Source: Amycolatopsis endophytica (GTDB taxonomy: Bacteria > Actinomycetota > Actinomycetes > Mycobacteriales > Pseudonocardiaceae). Taken from it: DNA of 64,000 bases. The position numbers and the translations under genes are program-made. The notes beneath the pieces were generated by a model, which searched no databases, was not told where the DNA came from, and saw nothing but the letters and a program-made list of their open reading frames with translations. The DNA is taken from NCBI RefSeq assembly GCF_013410405.1, contig NZ_JACCFK010000001.1:1302001-1366000 (forward strand). Direction: 5' to 3'. Shown here piece by piece: positions 45,014 to 54,446 of this stretch (position 1 is its first letter; the number at the start of each line of letters is the position of its first letter).

Positions 45014-46549
45014 TCAGGAAGAACGGCGGGTGCGCTTCGCCTTGCGCGGCGGCGGCAGGGCGCCCTCCGCGCGCAGCTTGGCGGCGTGCGCGGCGAGCGC
45101 GTCCACCAGGTGCGGCACGTCGGCCACCTCGGGCTGGACGTCCACCCGCAGACCGAACTCCACGGCGGTCTCCGCGGTCTTCGGCCCGATGCACGCGACC
45201 AGCGTGCGGGTGTGCGGCTTGCCCGCGATGCCGACCAGGTTCCGCACGGTCGAGGACGAGGTGAAGCACACCGCGTCGAACCCGCCGGTCTTGATCATCT
45301 CGCGGGTCTCGGCCGGCGGCGGCGCGGCCCGCACGGTCCGGTAGGCCGTCACGTCGTCGACCTCCCAGCCGCGCTCGACGAGCCCGGCCGACAACGTCTC
45401 GGTGGCGATGTCCGCGCGCGGCAGCAGGACGCGGTTCACCGGGTCCAGGATGTCGTCGTAGGGCGGGAACTCGGCCAGCAGGCCCTCGCTGGACTGCTCG
45501 CCCTGCGGGACCATCTCCGGGTTGATCCCGAAGGCACGCACGCGCTCCGCGGTGGCCTCACCGACGCAGGCGATCTTCACGCCGGAGAACGCGCGGGCGT
45601 CGAGGCCGAACTCCTCGAACTTCTCCCACACCGCGCGCACCGCGTTGGCCGAGGTGAACACGATCCACTGGTAACGGCCGTCGACCAGGCCCTTGACCGC
45701 GCGCTCCATCTGCGCGGGGCTGCGGGGCGGCTCGACGGAGATCGTCGGAACCTCGTGCGAGGTGGCGCCGTGGCTGCGCAGCCGCTCGGCCATCTCCCCG
45801 GCCTGCTCCTTGGTGCGCGGCACCAGGACCTTCCAGCCGTAGAGGGCGCGCGACTCCCACCAGGACAGCTTCGAGCGCTGCCCGGCCTGCTCGCCGATGG
45901 TCACCACGAGCGGGCCGACCAGCTCACCGGCGTCCTGCGACAGGCTCGCCAGCGTGGTGTCGACCGTGCGCTGCGTGTTGATGGTGCCGTTCGCGGTGAC
46001 CGCGACCGGGGTGGTGCCCGCCAGACCGTGCTCGGTCAGCGCGCCCGCGGCCTCGGCCAGCTGGGCCGACGTCGCGTGCAGCACGATCGGGCCCGGCGCC
46101 GAGGCGACCTTCACCCAGTCCACGTCACCGCGGACGTCGACGTCGGTGTAGCTGCCGCCGAGCGCGATGCCGGCGTAGGCGGGCACGGCCGAACCCGGGG
46201 CGATGCCCGGCACGACCTCGAAGACCGCGCTGGTCTTCGCCACGGCCTGCACCTCGGCCACGGCGGCCGCGCTGGTCAGCGGGTCGCCGCTGGACAGGCG
46301 CAGCACCAGCCGCCCGCCCTTGGCCTCGTTGGCGAGGTCCTTGGCGACCTCGGCGGGCTCACCGACGGCGGGCCGCACCTCGGCGTCCGCACTGGCGCCC
46401 GCGAGCACTCCGGCGGGCACGTCCGGATCGGTCACCACGACCTCGGCCTTGGCCAGGAGCTCCTGGGCACGTACGGTCAGCAGTCCGGCGTCGCCGGGGC
46501 CGGAGCCCACGAAGGCGACGCGCCCAGCGGTTGTCCGCGCGGGGGTCAT
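45014..46549 (-). CDS. hemD: Fused uroporphyrinogen-III methyltransferase-like / synthase protein (HemD)
   Basis: This 511-residue protein has residues 9-240 like a precorrin-2-type SAM methyltransferase and 250-500 a uroporphyrinogen-III synthase (WKVLVPRTKEQAGEMAERLR, VFTSANAVRAVWEKF, VCFTSSSTVRNLVG). The N-terminal half is degenerate: the start VAFVGSGPGDAGLLTVRA is kept, but the usual GDPFVFGRGGEE motif reads SSGDPLTSAAAVAEV. Methyltransfer is therefore doubtful and the synthase half is likely the working part. AGGAGA lies upstream of the ATG. Confidence 0.9.
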   Translation of the reverse strand: MTPARTTAGRVAFVGSGPGDAGLLTVRAQELLAKAEVVVTDPDVPAGVLAGASADAEVRPAVGEPAEVAKDLANEAKGGRLVLRLSSGDPLTSAAAVAEVQAVAKTSAVFEVVPGIAPGSAVPAYAGIALGGSYTDVDVRGDVDWVKVASAPGPIVLHATSAQLAEAAGALTEHGLAGTTPVAVTANGTINTQRTVDTTLASLSQDAGELVGPLVVTIGEQAGQRSKLSWWESRALYGWKVLVPRTKEQAGEMAERLRSHGATSHEVPTISVEPPRSPAQMERAVKGLVDGRYQWIVFTSANAVRAVWEKFEEFGLDARAFSGVKIACVGEATAERVRAFGINPEMVPQGEQSSEGLLAEFPPYDDILDPVNRVLLPRADIATETLSAGLVERGWEVDDVTAYRTVRAAPPPAETREMIKTGGFDAVCFTSSSTVRNLVGIAGKPHTRTLVACIGPKTAETAVEFGLRVDVQPEVADVPHLVDALAAHAAKLRAEGALPPPRKAKRTRRSS

Positions 46550-46568
46550 CGTGTCTTTCTCCTATGAG

Positions 46569-46586
46569 TCGGCGCGAACGCGCCGA
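46569..46586. other. Tight hairpin between hemC and hemD
   Basis: TCGGCGCG (46569-46576) and CGCGCCGA (46579-46586) are perfect 8-base arms with only two bases between. In RNA the loop would open to GUUC. It lies in the only sizeable gap (55 bases) of the rex-hemACD unit, 20 bases before the hemD start. No T tract follows, so processing or stability control is more likely than termination. Confidence 0.5.
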
Positions 46587-46604
46587 ACCGTTCGAGGAAC
46601 TGTT

Positions 46605-47564
46605 TCACCGTGATTCGCGGCCCGGGCCGGACAGCGCGCCGGCTCCGAGGTCGAGCAGCTCCGCGGCCAGTGCGCGGCCGAGTTGCTCCGCTTCGCTCTT
46701 GCCGGCGACCGCCGAGGCGCGCAGCAGCTGCACGGACTCCTCGTCGAGTCCGGCGGCGGCGACCCCGCGCAACGACACGCTCTCGATGACCGAGCCGTCC
46801 GCGTCGAGATCTTCCACCACCTCGGCGAGTGCGCCGACGGGCGCGCTGCAGCCGGCTTCGAGCGCGGCCAGCATGGCCCGCTCCGCCGTCACCGCGGCCC
46901 GTGTCGCTTCGTCGTCCACAATGGACCGAAGAAGGTGTTCGATGTCCACGTCGTCGACGCGGCACTCCGCCGCCAGCGCACCCTGCGCGGGTGCGGGCAG
47001 CATCTGGATCGGGTCCAGTGTCTCAGTGATCTTCTCGGCCTGCCCGGTGCGGACGAGACCCGCGCGCGCCAGCACGACGCCGTCGAGCTCGCCGTCGAAG
47101 ACCTTCCGCATGCGGGTGCCGATGTTGCCGCGGATCGGCACGATCTCCAGGCCGAGGCCGAGCGCGCGCAGCTGCGCCACGCGGCGCGCGGCGCCGGTGC
47201 CCACCTTCGAACCCGGCGGCAGCTCACCCAGCGTCAGACCGTCGCGGGCGATCAGCGCGTCCCGCGGGTCCTCCCGCCGGGGCACGGCGGCCAGCACGAT
47301 GCCCCGCTCGGGGGCGGTCGGCAGGTCCTTGTACGAGTGCACGGCGACGTCGACCTGCTTGGTCAGCAGGGCCTCACGCAGCGCCGAGGTGTACACCCCG
47401 ACGCCGAGCTCGGTGACCGGCGTCTTCTTGTCCCGGTCGCCCGCGGTGGAGACGTGCACGACCTCCACCTGCTCACCGGCCTTGCGCAGGGCGTCGGCGA
47501 TGATCTCGGTCTGCGCCAGGGCGAGCGCGCTGGCCCTCGTCCCGATCCGGATGGTTCTCGTCAC
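46605..47564 (-). CDS. hemC: Hydroxymethylbilane synthase (porphobilinogen deaminase)
   Basis: This 319-residue enzyme polymerises four porphobilinogens. Signs: [20 protein letters not shown] at the N-terminus, the catalytic-Asp region in [30 protein letters not shown], and the dipyrromethane-cofactor Cys239 in [12 protein letters not shown]. The GTG overlaps the hemA stop by four bases. Confidence 0.96.
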   Translation of the reverse strand: MTRTIRIGTRASALALAQTEIIADALRKAGEQVEVVHVSTAGDRDKKTPVTELGVGVYTSALREALLTKQVDVAVHSYKDLPTAPERGIVLAAVPRREDPRDALIARDGLTLGELPPGSKVGTGAARRVAQLRALGLGLEIVPIRGNIGTRMRKVFDGELDGVVLARAGLVRTGQAEKITETLDPIQMLPAPAQGALAAECRVDDVDIEHLLRSIVDDEATRAAVTAERAMLAALEAGCSAPVGALAEVVEDLDADGSVIESVSLRGVAAAGLDEESVQLLRASAVAGKSEAEQLGRALAAELLDLGAGALSGPGRESR

Positions 47565-48880
47565 TGGCTTTCACCGTCTGTCCTGGACTGGGAAGTGGGG
47601 CTGGCGACCACGGCGGGCGAGGCCGGGTCCAGCTCGAACAGCTCCCGCAGCGCGTTGGCGTAGTCCGTGCCCTGGGTTTCCGCGGCGAGCTGCTTCACCC
47701 GCACCGTCGGCGCGTGCAGCAGCTTGTCCACCACCCGGCGCACGGTCCGGTTGACTTCGTCGCGGACCTCGGCGTCGAGGCCGGGCAGCCGGTGGTCCAG
47801 CCGCAGCATCTCGGCGTCGACGACCTCGGCGGCCCGCTTGCGCAGCGCGGTGACGGTCGGGGTGACCGCGGCGCTGCGCTGGTTGGCGAGGTACTCGCGC
47901 ACCTCGTCCAGCACGATGCCGTTGGCACGGGCGATCTGCCTGGCGCTGCCCGCCGATCCGAGCGAGTCCATCCGCTTGCGGACGGTCTCCAGGTCGACCA
48001 GGCGCACGCCGGGCAGGGTGTCCACGTCGGGGTGGACGTCGCGCGGCAGGCCGAGGTCGCACACGACCACGGGCCGCCCGCCGCGCGCGAGCAGGTGCTC
48101 GGGGGTGACCACGACGTCCTGGGCGCCCGTGCAGGCAACCACCACGTCGGCGTCGGTCAGGCGGGCGGTCAGCTCGTCCATCCCGGCCGCGACGGCGGGC
48201 ACGCCCTGCTCGGTCACGTTGGCCGCGAGCCGTTCGGCGTTGGCCTGCGTCCGGTTCACCACCGTGATCCGGCCGATGCCGCCCTTGCGCAGCTGGCTCG
48301 CGGACAGCGCGCCCATCGAGCCGGCGCCGACGATCACCGCGTGCTTGCCTGCCAGGTCGGGCGCTTCGCCGAGGGCCTCCGACACCACGGACGCGCCGAG
48401 GTGGTCCAGCCCGGTCTCGGTGTGCACGCGCTTGCCGACGCGCAGGGTCGTCTGGATCAGCTCGTGCAGCGTGCGGCCGACCGTGCCGGCCTCGCGCGCC
48501 GCCGCGTAGTAGTTGCGGATCTGGCCGAGGATCTGGGTCTCGCCCACGACCATCGAGTCCAGGCCGGAGGCGACGGAGAAGATGTGCTCGACGGCGGCAC
48601 CGGCGTAGTGCACGTACAGGTTGTCGTAGAGGTCCGCGGCCGCGCAGCCGGACTGGCGAGCCAGCACCTCGGACACGTCGGCGAGACCACCGTGGAACGC
48701 CTCGACCACCGCGTAGACCTCGATGCGGTTGCAGGTCGAGACGACCATGACCTCGTTCACGTGCGTGGACTGCTGCAGCTCGTGCAGCACCTTGTCCAGC
48801 TCGGTCGCGGGCACCGCGACCTTCTCCAGCGTTCGCAGGTCGGCGGTGCGGTACGACAGCCCGACGGCCAGGACACTCAC
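47561..48880 (-). CDS. hemA: Glutamyl-tRNA reductase
   Basis: This 439-residue NADPH-dependent enzyme makes glutamate-1-semialdehyde from glutamyl-tRNA, the first committed and usually regulated step of heme synthesis. The catalytic Cys50 is in [11 protein letters not shown]; the NADPH fold begins [17 protein letters not shown] near 190; a long C-terminal helical dimer region follows. The GTG at 48880 directly follows the rex stop (TAAGTG), so it should be transcribed from the Rex-controlled promoter. Confidence 0.96.
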   Translation of the reverse strand: MSVLAVGLSYRTADLRTLEKVAVPATELDKVLHELQQSTHVNEVMVVSTCNRIEVYAVVEAFHGGLADVSEVLARQSGCAAADLYDNLYVHYAGAAVEHIFSVASGLDSMVVGETQILGQIRNYYAAAREAGTVGRTLHELIQTTLRVGKRVHTETGLDHLGASVVSEALGEAPDLAGKHAVIVGAGSMGALSASQLRKGGIGRITVVNRTQANAERLAANVTEQGVPAVAAGMDELTARLTDADVVVACTGAQDVVVTPEHLLARGGRPVVVCDLGLPRDVHPDVDTLPGVRLVDLETVRKRMDSLGSAGSARQIARANGIVLDEVREYLANQRSAAVTPTVTALRKRAAEVVDAEMLRLDHRLPGLDAEVRDEVNRTVRRVVDKLLHAPTVRVKQLAAETQGTDYANALRELFELDPASPAVVASPTSQSRTDGESQ

Positions 48881-49660
48881 TTACCGCACCACCATTCCGT
48901 TACCCACGTTCTCCGCTCGCCGGGCCACGTGGAACGACAGGATCTGCAGCTCCACGGCCAGGTCGACCTTGCGCACCTCGACATGGTCGGGCACCTGGAG
49001 TACCACCGGCGCGAAGTTCAGAACGCACTGCACGCCGCCCTGGACCAGACGGTCGGCGACCGTCTGCGCCGCGGGCGGCGGCGTGGCGATGACCCCGATC
49101 GAGATGCCCCGCTCCGAGCACACCTCGGGGATGTCGTTGAGGTGCGAGACCGGGATCCCGCCGACCGGCACGCCGATCAGGTCGGGGTCGATGTCGAACA
49201 GCGCCTCGACCGGGAACCCCCGGCCGGGAAAACCTCCGTAGTTGGCCAACGCATGTCCGAGGTTACCGATTCCCACCACCGCGACCTTGTGTTGTCGCGT
49301 AAGTCCCAGAATGCGTTCGAGCTGGGCCACCAGGACGGCCACCTCGTAACCGACGCCACGCGTGCCGTAGGAGCCGAGGTAGGAGAGGTCCTTGCGCAGC
49401 TTCGCGGAGTTCACCCCGGCCGCCGTGGCCAGCTCCTCGCTGGCCACGGTGGTCGCGCCCTGCTCGGACATCGCCGACAGCACGCGCAGGTAGACGGCGA
49501 GACGGGCGACGGCGGCCTCCGGGATCGAGCGGACCCTGGCCTCCTCGCCACCGTTCTCGGTGACCGCGGGCATCTCCGCGGTGGGGGCGTTGTCGGCATC
49601 GGGGGTGGACAGCTTCCGGGCGACGGCCGAACCGTTTCGCCGGTCACGCTGTGACACCAC
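48881..49660 (-). CDS. rex: Redox-sensing transcriptional repressor Rex
   Basis: This 259-residue repressor has a 45-residue disordered N-terminus and a winged-helix DNA domain (IPEAAVARLAVYLRVLSAMS, VNSAKLRKDLSYLGSYGTRG). The NAD(H)-binding Rossmann fold begins VAVVGIGNLGHALANYGGF near 127, and a C-terminal swapped helix follows. NADH binding releases it from TTGTGAA-N4-TTCACAA sites. I start at the GTG at 49660, which has GAGGAG 6 bases upstream. In Streptomyces Rex controls nuo, cyd and rex-hemACD. Confidence 0.95.
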   Translation of the reverse strand: MVSQRDRRNGSAVARKLSTPDADNAPTAEMPAVTENGGEEARVRSIPEAAVARLAVYLRVLSAMSEQGATTVASEELATAAGVNSAKLRKDLSYLGSYGTRGVGYEVAVLVAQLERILGLTRQHKVAVVGIGNLGHALANYGGFPGRGFPVEALFDIDPDLIGVPVGGIPVSHLNDIPEVCSERGISIGVIATPPPAAQTVADRLVQGGVQCVLNFAPVVLQVPDHVEVRKVDLAVELQILSFHVARRAENVGNGMVVR

Positions 49661-49752
49661 GCTGGTCTCCTCGTCCGACGTTCGCGAATTCCCTCTTGAC
49701 CCGGGCCGTGAAGTCGGGTTCGATGCACGGCCATCCGAGGGGTACCGGCAAT

Positions 49753-49783
49753 ACGGTAGCCACTTGTGAACGCAGGCACAAAG
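49753..49783 (-). promoter_or_regulatory. rex: rex promoter with overlapping Rex-like operator
   Basis: On the minus strand TTGTGC (49776-49781) and TACCGT (49753-49758) are 17 bases apart and could be -35 and -10. Between and over them lies TTGTGAA-CGCA-GGCACAA on the plus strand (49764-49781): one perfect Rex half-site and a half-site with two changes. It sits in a longer dyad AGCCACTTGTG/CACAAAGTGGCT. This fits autoregulation. The rest of 49661-49885 shows nothing else I can name. Confidence 0.65.
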
Positions 49784-49885
49784 TGGCTGGTCAACCGCAT
49801 GACCCAACACACATTCCCGGGCTCCCCTTGACCGGCTGTGATCGACTGGCGGGGTAGATCCAGGAAAACCGGCTGGGGGTCGTGC

Positions 49886-50989
49886 GTGCGCGTGTGCCTG
49901 GTGTCGCATCGCCTCGGCGGGTTCGACGGCGTCAGCGTGGAGGCGGCCAAGTGGATCTCCGCGTTCCGGGCGCTCGGCGCGCAGGTGACCCGCGCTGCCG
50001 GTCACTTCGTCGACCACGAGCCCGGCGACGTCGTGGTGCGCGGCCTGTGGGCCGACCGTCCCGGCGGTGATCCGCCCGCTGTGGACCACGACACGATCCG
50101 CACCCTCTGCCGTACCCACGATCTGTTGGTCCTCGACAACGCCGGATCGCTGTGGAGCGCGCCGGAGGCGTCGCTGGCCTGGCAGGAGCACGCGCTCGCC
50201 GCCGGGATCCCGACCGTGCTGCGGCACCACGACCCGGCGTGGCAGGGCACCGCGCTGCGGCCCGTCGACGAGCACGTCGTGCCCCTGCACCACCCGGCCC
50301 ACCTGCACGTGCTGATCAATCACCGCACCGCGCGCGAGTTCACCGAGCGCCACCCCGCGCTTGCTCGGGCGGGCGCGCTGCGCGTGTTGCACAACCGCAT
50401 CGACGTCGACGGCCTCGCCCGCGGCGACCGCGACGGGACCCGGGCGCGCCTCGGCGCCGGCGCGCGGGACACGCTCGTCGTCCACCCCGCGCGCGTCGAA
50501 GGGCTGAACAAGAACATCCCCGGCGCCGTGCGGTTCACCCGCGAACTGGCCGCCAAGCTGGACAACCCAGTGCGCCACTGGCTCACCGACGACAGCCCGG
50601 CGAACGGGCCGGTGGCCGAGGCGCTGCGGCACGCACCGGGGCTGGTGCGTGGCCGCGTCGCCGACCCGGCGGACCTCTACGCCGCCGCCGACCTCGTCGT
50701 GCTGCCCTCGACCTGGGAGGGCTGGGGACTGCCGGTCACCGAAGCCGCGGCGGCGGGACGGCTCGTCGTCGCCGGGCCCTACCCCGTCCTGGACGAGATC
50801 CGCGCGCTCGGTCTCACCGTGCTCGACCCCGGCGAGGTGCCGCGGATCGCGGACCTGCTCACCGGCGGCCCCGTCCCGCTGCTCGCGGCGAACCGGGCGG
50901 CCGTGCGCCGCCACCTCGACGCCCGCGACCTGCCACGGGAACTGACCGAGGTCGTCACGCACGCCCGTGCCCTGGCTACCGGGCGGTGA
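49886..50989 (+). CDS. GT4-like glycosyltransferase
   Basis: This 367-residue GT-B protein starts MRVCLVSHRLGGFDGVSVEA, then a region of acceptor-type sequence, and a C-terminal donor domain with VVHPARVEGLNKNIPGAVRF, ADLYAAADLVVLPSTWEGWG and LPVTEAAAAGRLVVAGPYP, the E-x7-E neighbourhood. The family is likely a mannosyl- or glucosyltransferase. I use the GTG at 49886 (an upstream GTG at 49838 would add 16 residues). It is divergent from rex and ends inside the end of the convergent sulfite-oxidase-type gene (14-base overlap). Confidence 0.78.
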   Translation: MRVCLVSHRLGGFDGVSVEAAKWISAFRALGAQVTRAAGHFVDHEPGDVVVRGLWADRPGGDPPAVDHDTIRTLCRTHDLLVLDNAGSLWSAPEASLAWQEHALAAGIPTVLRHHDPAWQGTALRPVDEHVVPLHHPAHLHVLINHRTAREFTERHPALARAGALRVLHNRIDVDGLARGDRDGTRARLGAGARDTLVVHPARVEGLNKNIPGAVRFTRELAAKLDNPVRHWLTDDSPANGPVAEALRHAPGLVRGRVADPADLYAAADLVVLPSTWEGWGLPVTEAAAAGRLVVAGPYPVLDEIRALGLTVLDPGEVPRIADLLTGGPVPLLAANRAAVRRHLDARDLPRELTEVVTHARALATGR

Positions 50990-52505
50990 AGCTGATGGTG
51001 TGCCAGCCCGTCGCACCGTCGGGTACGACGTCGGCCCGCTGGTCGGTCTGGGTGTAGCCGCTGCGGTCCGTCGCCCGCACCTTGACCAGGTGGCTGCCCG
51101 GCCCGGCCGTCACGTCGGCCCACCACATGCGCCACGCGTCGACCGTCACCTCGGTCGACAGCTCCGCGGGCACCCACGGGCCGTCGTCGATGCTGACCTC
51201 GACGCGGTCGATCCCGGTGTGCTGCGCCCAGGCGATCCCGGCGACCCGCACCTGCCCGGCGGGCACCGTGCCGCTCGGCGCGTCGATCCGGGACTCGGTC
51301 TTGATCGGTGCCTGCTCGGACCAGCCGCGCTGCAGCCAGTACGGCGTCCGGGCGTCCCAGGTGGTGACCTCCAGGTCGCGCACCCACTTCGTCGCCGAGA
51401 CGTAGCCGTAGAGCCCTGGCACGACCAGCCGCGCCGGGAACCCGTGCTCGATCGGCAGCGGTTCGCCGTTCATGCCGATCGCGAGCATCGCGCCGACGCT
51501 CCGGTCGGTCATCGCGGACAGCGGCGTGCCCGCGGTCCAGCCGTCCTCGCTGGTGGAGAACACCTGCTGGGCGCCGGTCCGAACGCCGGCCTCGTCCAGC
51601 AGGTCGGCGAGGTCGACGCCGACGAACCGCGCGGTGGAGATGTAGGGGCCGCCGACCGGGTTGGACACGCAGCACAGCGTCACGATCCGTTCCACCAGCG
51701 GCCGGTCCCGGATGTCGGACCACGAGTAGATGACCTCGCGGTCCACCATGCCGTGGATCCGCAGCGACCAGTCCTCGGTGCGCACCTGCGGCACCACGAA
51801 CGCGGTGTCGATCCGGTAGAAGTCCGCGTTGGGCGTGAAGAAGGACGGGGTGCCGAACTTCGCGAAATCCGCGCCCGCCGGGACCGGTGGCGCGGTCCGG
51901 GCTGGCACCAGCCGTCCGACCGCCGCGCGCGAGCCCTCGGCGTCCTTGCTCGTGCCGATCAGCTGCCCGGCGACCCCGGCGACACCCGCCCCGGCCACCG
52001 CGATCAGGAAGTTCCGGCGGGCCGTCGACGAGTACTGCCCGTCGAGCGCGCTGCGGTGCAGCCACGCGAACACCGCGAGCCCGGAGGCCAGGCTGACCAC
52101 CGGCGCGAGAACCGCGACCTGCCCCAGGTCCGGCCTGGTGAACACCGCGACCACACCGAGCACGCCGACCACGCCGACGAACACCAGGCCGGGCGCGGGA
52201 CGTCGGCGTGAGGCCAGCCCGGCGCCCACCGCGAGCGCCACCGCCACCACGGCCATCCCCGCCAGCAGCACGGCCTTGTCCGCGGTGCCGAACGCGCGGA
52301 CCGCGAAGTCCTTGAGCCAGCCCGGCGTCACGTCGATCGCCGCGTTGCCCACGGCGAAGAACGGCGACGCGTTCGTGCCGACGAAGCCGGCCACCAGGTG
52401 TCCCGCGCCGAGCGCCGCGACCAGCGAAATCACCCCGATCAGCCCGGCGACGGGCGCGGACAGCCGTGGCGTCTCGGGTGGGGCGTCGGCGAGGTTCGTG
52501 CTCAC
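50976..52505 (-). CDS. Membrane-anchored molybdopterin oxidoreductase (sulfite oxidase family)
   Basis: This 509-residue protein has an N-terminal region with about four hydrophobic helices (residues 18-38, 78-98, 105-122 and 130-148) and a twin-arginine-like RRNFLIAVAGAGVAG stretch near 162. A sulfite-oxidase-type Moco domain follows with the Mo-ligand Cys in TLCCVSNPVGGPYI, and then a dimerisation (Mo-co_dimer) domain ending GWHTISFTAR. It likely faces outside and oxidises a small substrate, passing electrons to the respiratory chain. Substrate unknown; no cytochrome partner is adjacent. Confidence 0.88.
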   Translation of the reverse strand: MSTNLADAPPETPRLSAPVAGLIGVISLVAALGAGHLVAGFVGTNASPFFAVGNAAIDVTPGWLKDFAVRAFGTADKAVLLAGMAVVAVALAVGAGLASRRRPAPGLVFVGVVGVLGVVAVFTRPDLGQVAVLAPVVSLASGLAVFAWLHRSALDGQYSSTARRNFLIAVAGAGVAGVAGQLIGTSKDAEGSRAAVGRLVPARTAPPVPAGADFAKFGTPSFFTPNADFYRIDTAFVVPQVRTEDWSLRIHGMVDREVIYSWSDIRDRPLVERIVTLCCVSNPVGGPYISTARFVGVDLADLLDEAGVRTGAQQVFSTSEDGWTAGTPLSAMTDRSVGAMLAIGMNGEPLPIEHGFPARLVVPGLYGYVSATKWVRDLEVTTWDARTPYWLQRGWSEQAPIKTESRIDAPSGTVPAGQVRVAGIAWAQHTGIDRVEVSIDDGPWVPAELSTEVTVDAWRMWWADVTAGPGSHLVKVRATDRSGYTQTDQRADVVPDGATGWHTISFTAR

Positions 52506-52551
52506 CCCACCAGTCTGGCCCGGCCGGGCGTCCCGGGGGGTTACCGATCGC

Positions 52552-52788
52552 TTACGCCAGCGCGGCGCGGAGCCGGTCCTCCTCGACCTTCCAGTACCCG
52601 TGCTCGGCGCCGTCGACGAGGATCACCGGCACCCGGTCGCCGTACTCGGCGCGCAGCTCCGGGTCGCCATCGACGTCCTCGGCGCGCCACGGCACGTCCA
52701 GTTCACCGCAGATCCGCTCGACGTCGCGCTCCGCCTGCGCACAGGACGAGCAGCCCTGGCGGGTCATCACGGTCACTTCGTGGGCCAT
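52552..52788 (-). CDS. Glutaredoxin-like protein (CxxC)
   Basis: This 78-residue thioredoxin-fold protein has the active-site pair CSSC in VMTRQGCSSCAQAERDVERI and the cis-Pro in DRVPVILVDG. It resembles the DUF836/glutaredoxin proteins found close to rex and the HAD phosphatase in other actinobacteria. The ATG at 52788 is preferred over one at 52800 that would overlap the acyl-CoA ligase gene and lacks ribosome-site spacing. It probably serves a mycothiol or thioredoxin system (inference). Confidence 0.82.
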   Translation of the reverse strand: MAHEVTVMTRQGCSSCAQAERDVERICGELDVPWRAEDVDGDPELRAEYGDRVPVILVDGAEHGYWKVEEDRLRAALA

Positions 52789-52796
52789 GACGGGAA

Positions 52797-54290
52797 TCAT
52801 CCCCGCAACCGGACGCGCCGCAGCTTGCCGGTCGGCGAATGCGGCAGCTTCCCGGCGAACTCGACCGTGTGCGGCACCTTGTAGCCCGCCAGGCGGGACT
52901 CGCAGTGCTCGACCACCTGCTGCTCGGACAGCGACGCCCCGGGCGAGGGCACGACGACGGCCTTGACCCCCTCGCCGCTGCGCTCGTCCAGCACCCCGAC
53001 CACGGCGACCTCGGCCACCTCCGGCAGCTGCCCGATGACCTCCTCGACCTCGTGCGGGTACACGTTGAAGCCGTTGACGATCACCAGGTCGTTGGCGCGG
53101 TCGACCAGGTGCAGATCACCGTCGCTGTCCAGGAAGCCGACGTCGCCGGTGCGGAACCAGCCCTCGGCGTCCGGCCCGTGCGCGCCGTCCGGCCAGTAGC
53201 CGGAGAACAGGTTCGCGCCGCGGATCGCGACCAGGCCGGTGCCGTCGCCGTCCTCCTCGAACACGTCCTCCGGATCGTCCGGGTCGAGCGGCACCGGCTC
53301 ACCGGACCCGTCCGGCCCGACCAGCCGCACCTCCACGCCGGGCAGCGGCCGACCGGTCGACCCCGGCTTCGGATAGCCGGTGACCAGCGTGGACGTCACC
53401 ACCGGCGCGGTCTCGGTCAACCCGTAGCCCTCGAAGACGCCCAGCCCGGTCTTCTCCCGGATCGCGGCCAGCACCTTCGGGTGCAGCGGCGCGGCGCCCG
53501 AGGTGAGCAGGCGCACGGTGGCCAGGCCCTCGCCCAGCTCGTCGCGGTCGAGCGCGGCCAGTTCGCCGTACATCGCGGGCACGCCGCCGATCACCGTGAC
53601 CCGGTGCTCGGTGCACGCCCGCAGCGCCTGGCGCGCGTCGAACCGCTCCGCGAGCACGGCCGTCGCGCCCACCGCGGTGGTCAGCAGCAGGCCCGGCCCG
53701 AGGCCGTAGACGTGGAACAGGGGAATCGCGATCAGGACCCGGTCCGGATGTCCGACCGGCGCCGGGTCGAGCTTGCCCAGCTGGTCGAGGTTGGCCAGCA
53801 GCGCGCGGTGGGACAGCATCACGCCGCGCGGCGGACCGGTCGTGCCCGAGGTGTAGGACAGCACCGCGGTGTCCTCGCCACCGCCGAGTGCGGTGAAAGT
53901 CTCCCCCGGTCCGATTTCCGGGCGCAGCACCGGCGCGTCCGGCGTCCCGTCCTCGGGGTCGCGGCTGATCACCAGCCGCGCGCCGCTGTGCGTCAGCACG
54001 GTCTCCAATTCGGCGCGCGGGGCCAGCGGTGAGACCGGCGTGGCAACCGCTCCGCACCGGGTGACACCGAACAACGCGACCGCGAAGTCCGCCGAGGTGG
54101 GCAGCCGCAACGCCACGCGGTCTCCGGGCTCGACGCCCTGGACGGCCAGACGCGCCGCGAGACCGCTCGCCGCCGCGTCGAGTTGCGCCCAGGTCAGGCT
54201 GAGACCGGCCGCGGTGTCGATCACCGCGACCGAGCCCGGCCACCGCTGCGCGGCGCCGGAGAGCAGGTCGGCGAGGTTGCCCGTGTTCAT
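52797..54290 (-). CDS. AMP-forming acyl-CoA ligase
   Basis: This 497-residue ANL enzyme has the P-loop AVLSYTSGTTGPPRGVMLSH, the A5 motif FEGYGLTETAPVV, WFRTGDVGFLD, VDRANDLVIVNGFNVYP and the C-terminal catalytic Lys in SPTGKLRRVRL. It most resembles medium/long-chain fatty-acid CoA ligases. Substrate is uncertain. It contains an acidic insertion (PLDPDDPEDVFEEDGDG) near residues 330-346 that is unusual and may be a surface loop. It is divergent from the ECF sigma gene. Confidence 0.88.
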   Translation of the reverse strand: MNTGNLADLLSGAAQRWPGSVAVIDTAAGLSLTWAQLDAAASGLAARLAVQGVEPGDRVALRLPTSADFAVALFGVTRCGAVATPVSPLAPRAELETVLTHSGARLVISRDPEDGTPDAPVLRPEIGPGETFTALGGGEDTAVLSYTSGTTGPPRGVMLSHRALLANLDQLGKLDPAPVGHPDRVLIAIPLFHVYGLGPGLLLTTAVGATAVLAERFDARQALRACTEHRVTVIGGVPAMYGELAALDRDELGEGLATVRLLTSGAAPLHPKVLAAIREKTGLGVFEGYGLTETAPVVTSTLVTGYPKPGSTGRPLPGVEVRLVGPDGSGEPVPLDPDDPEDVFEEDGDGTGLVAIRGANLFSGYWPDGAHGPDAEGWFRTGDVGFLDSDGDLHLVDRANDLVIVNGFNVYPHEVEEVIGQLPEVAEVAVVGVLDERSGEGVKAVVVPSPGASLSEQQVVEHCESRLAGYKVPHTVEFAGKLPHSPTGKLRRVRLRG

Positions 54291-54319
54291 GAGAGCAGTG
54301 TGGCATCAGCTCACCCGGT

Positions 54320-54360
54320 GTGGGGGCCTTCGGTGATCGTCGCTCTTCCGAGACCCCCAC
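54320..54360. promoter_or_regulatory. Dyad in the divergent region before the ECF sigma gene
   Basis: GTGGGGG (54320-54326) and CCCCCAC (54354-54360) are perfect 7-base arms 27 bases apart, between the divergent acyl-CoA ligase and sigma factor genes. It could be an operator for a dimeric regulator. The evidence is only symmetry. Confidence 0.3.
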
Positions 54361-54446
54361 CACTACCTACTTCCGGGTAACTACACGTATGCTGCTTCTC
54401 GCGTCGTAGTGGTGCTGATCACTCGGGGTCGGACAGAGGAGTCGCC

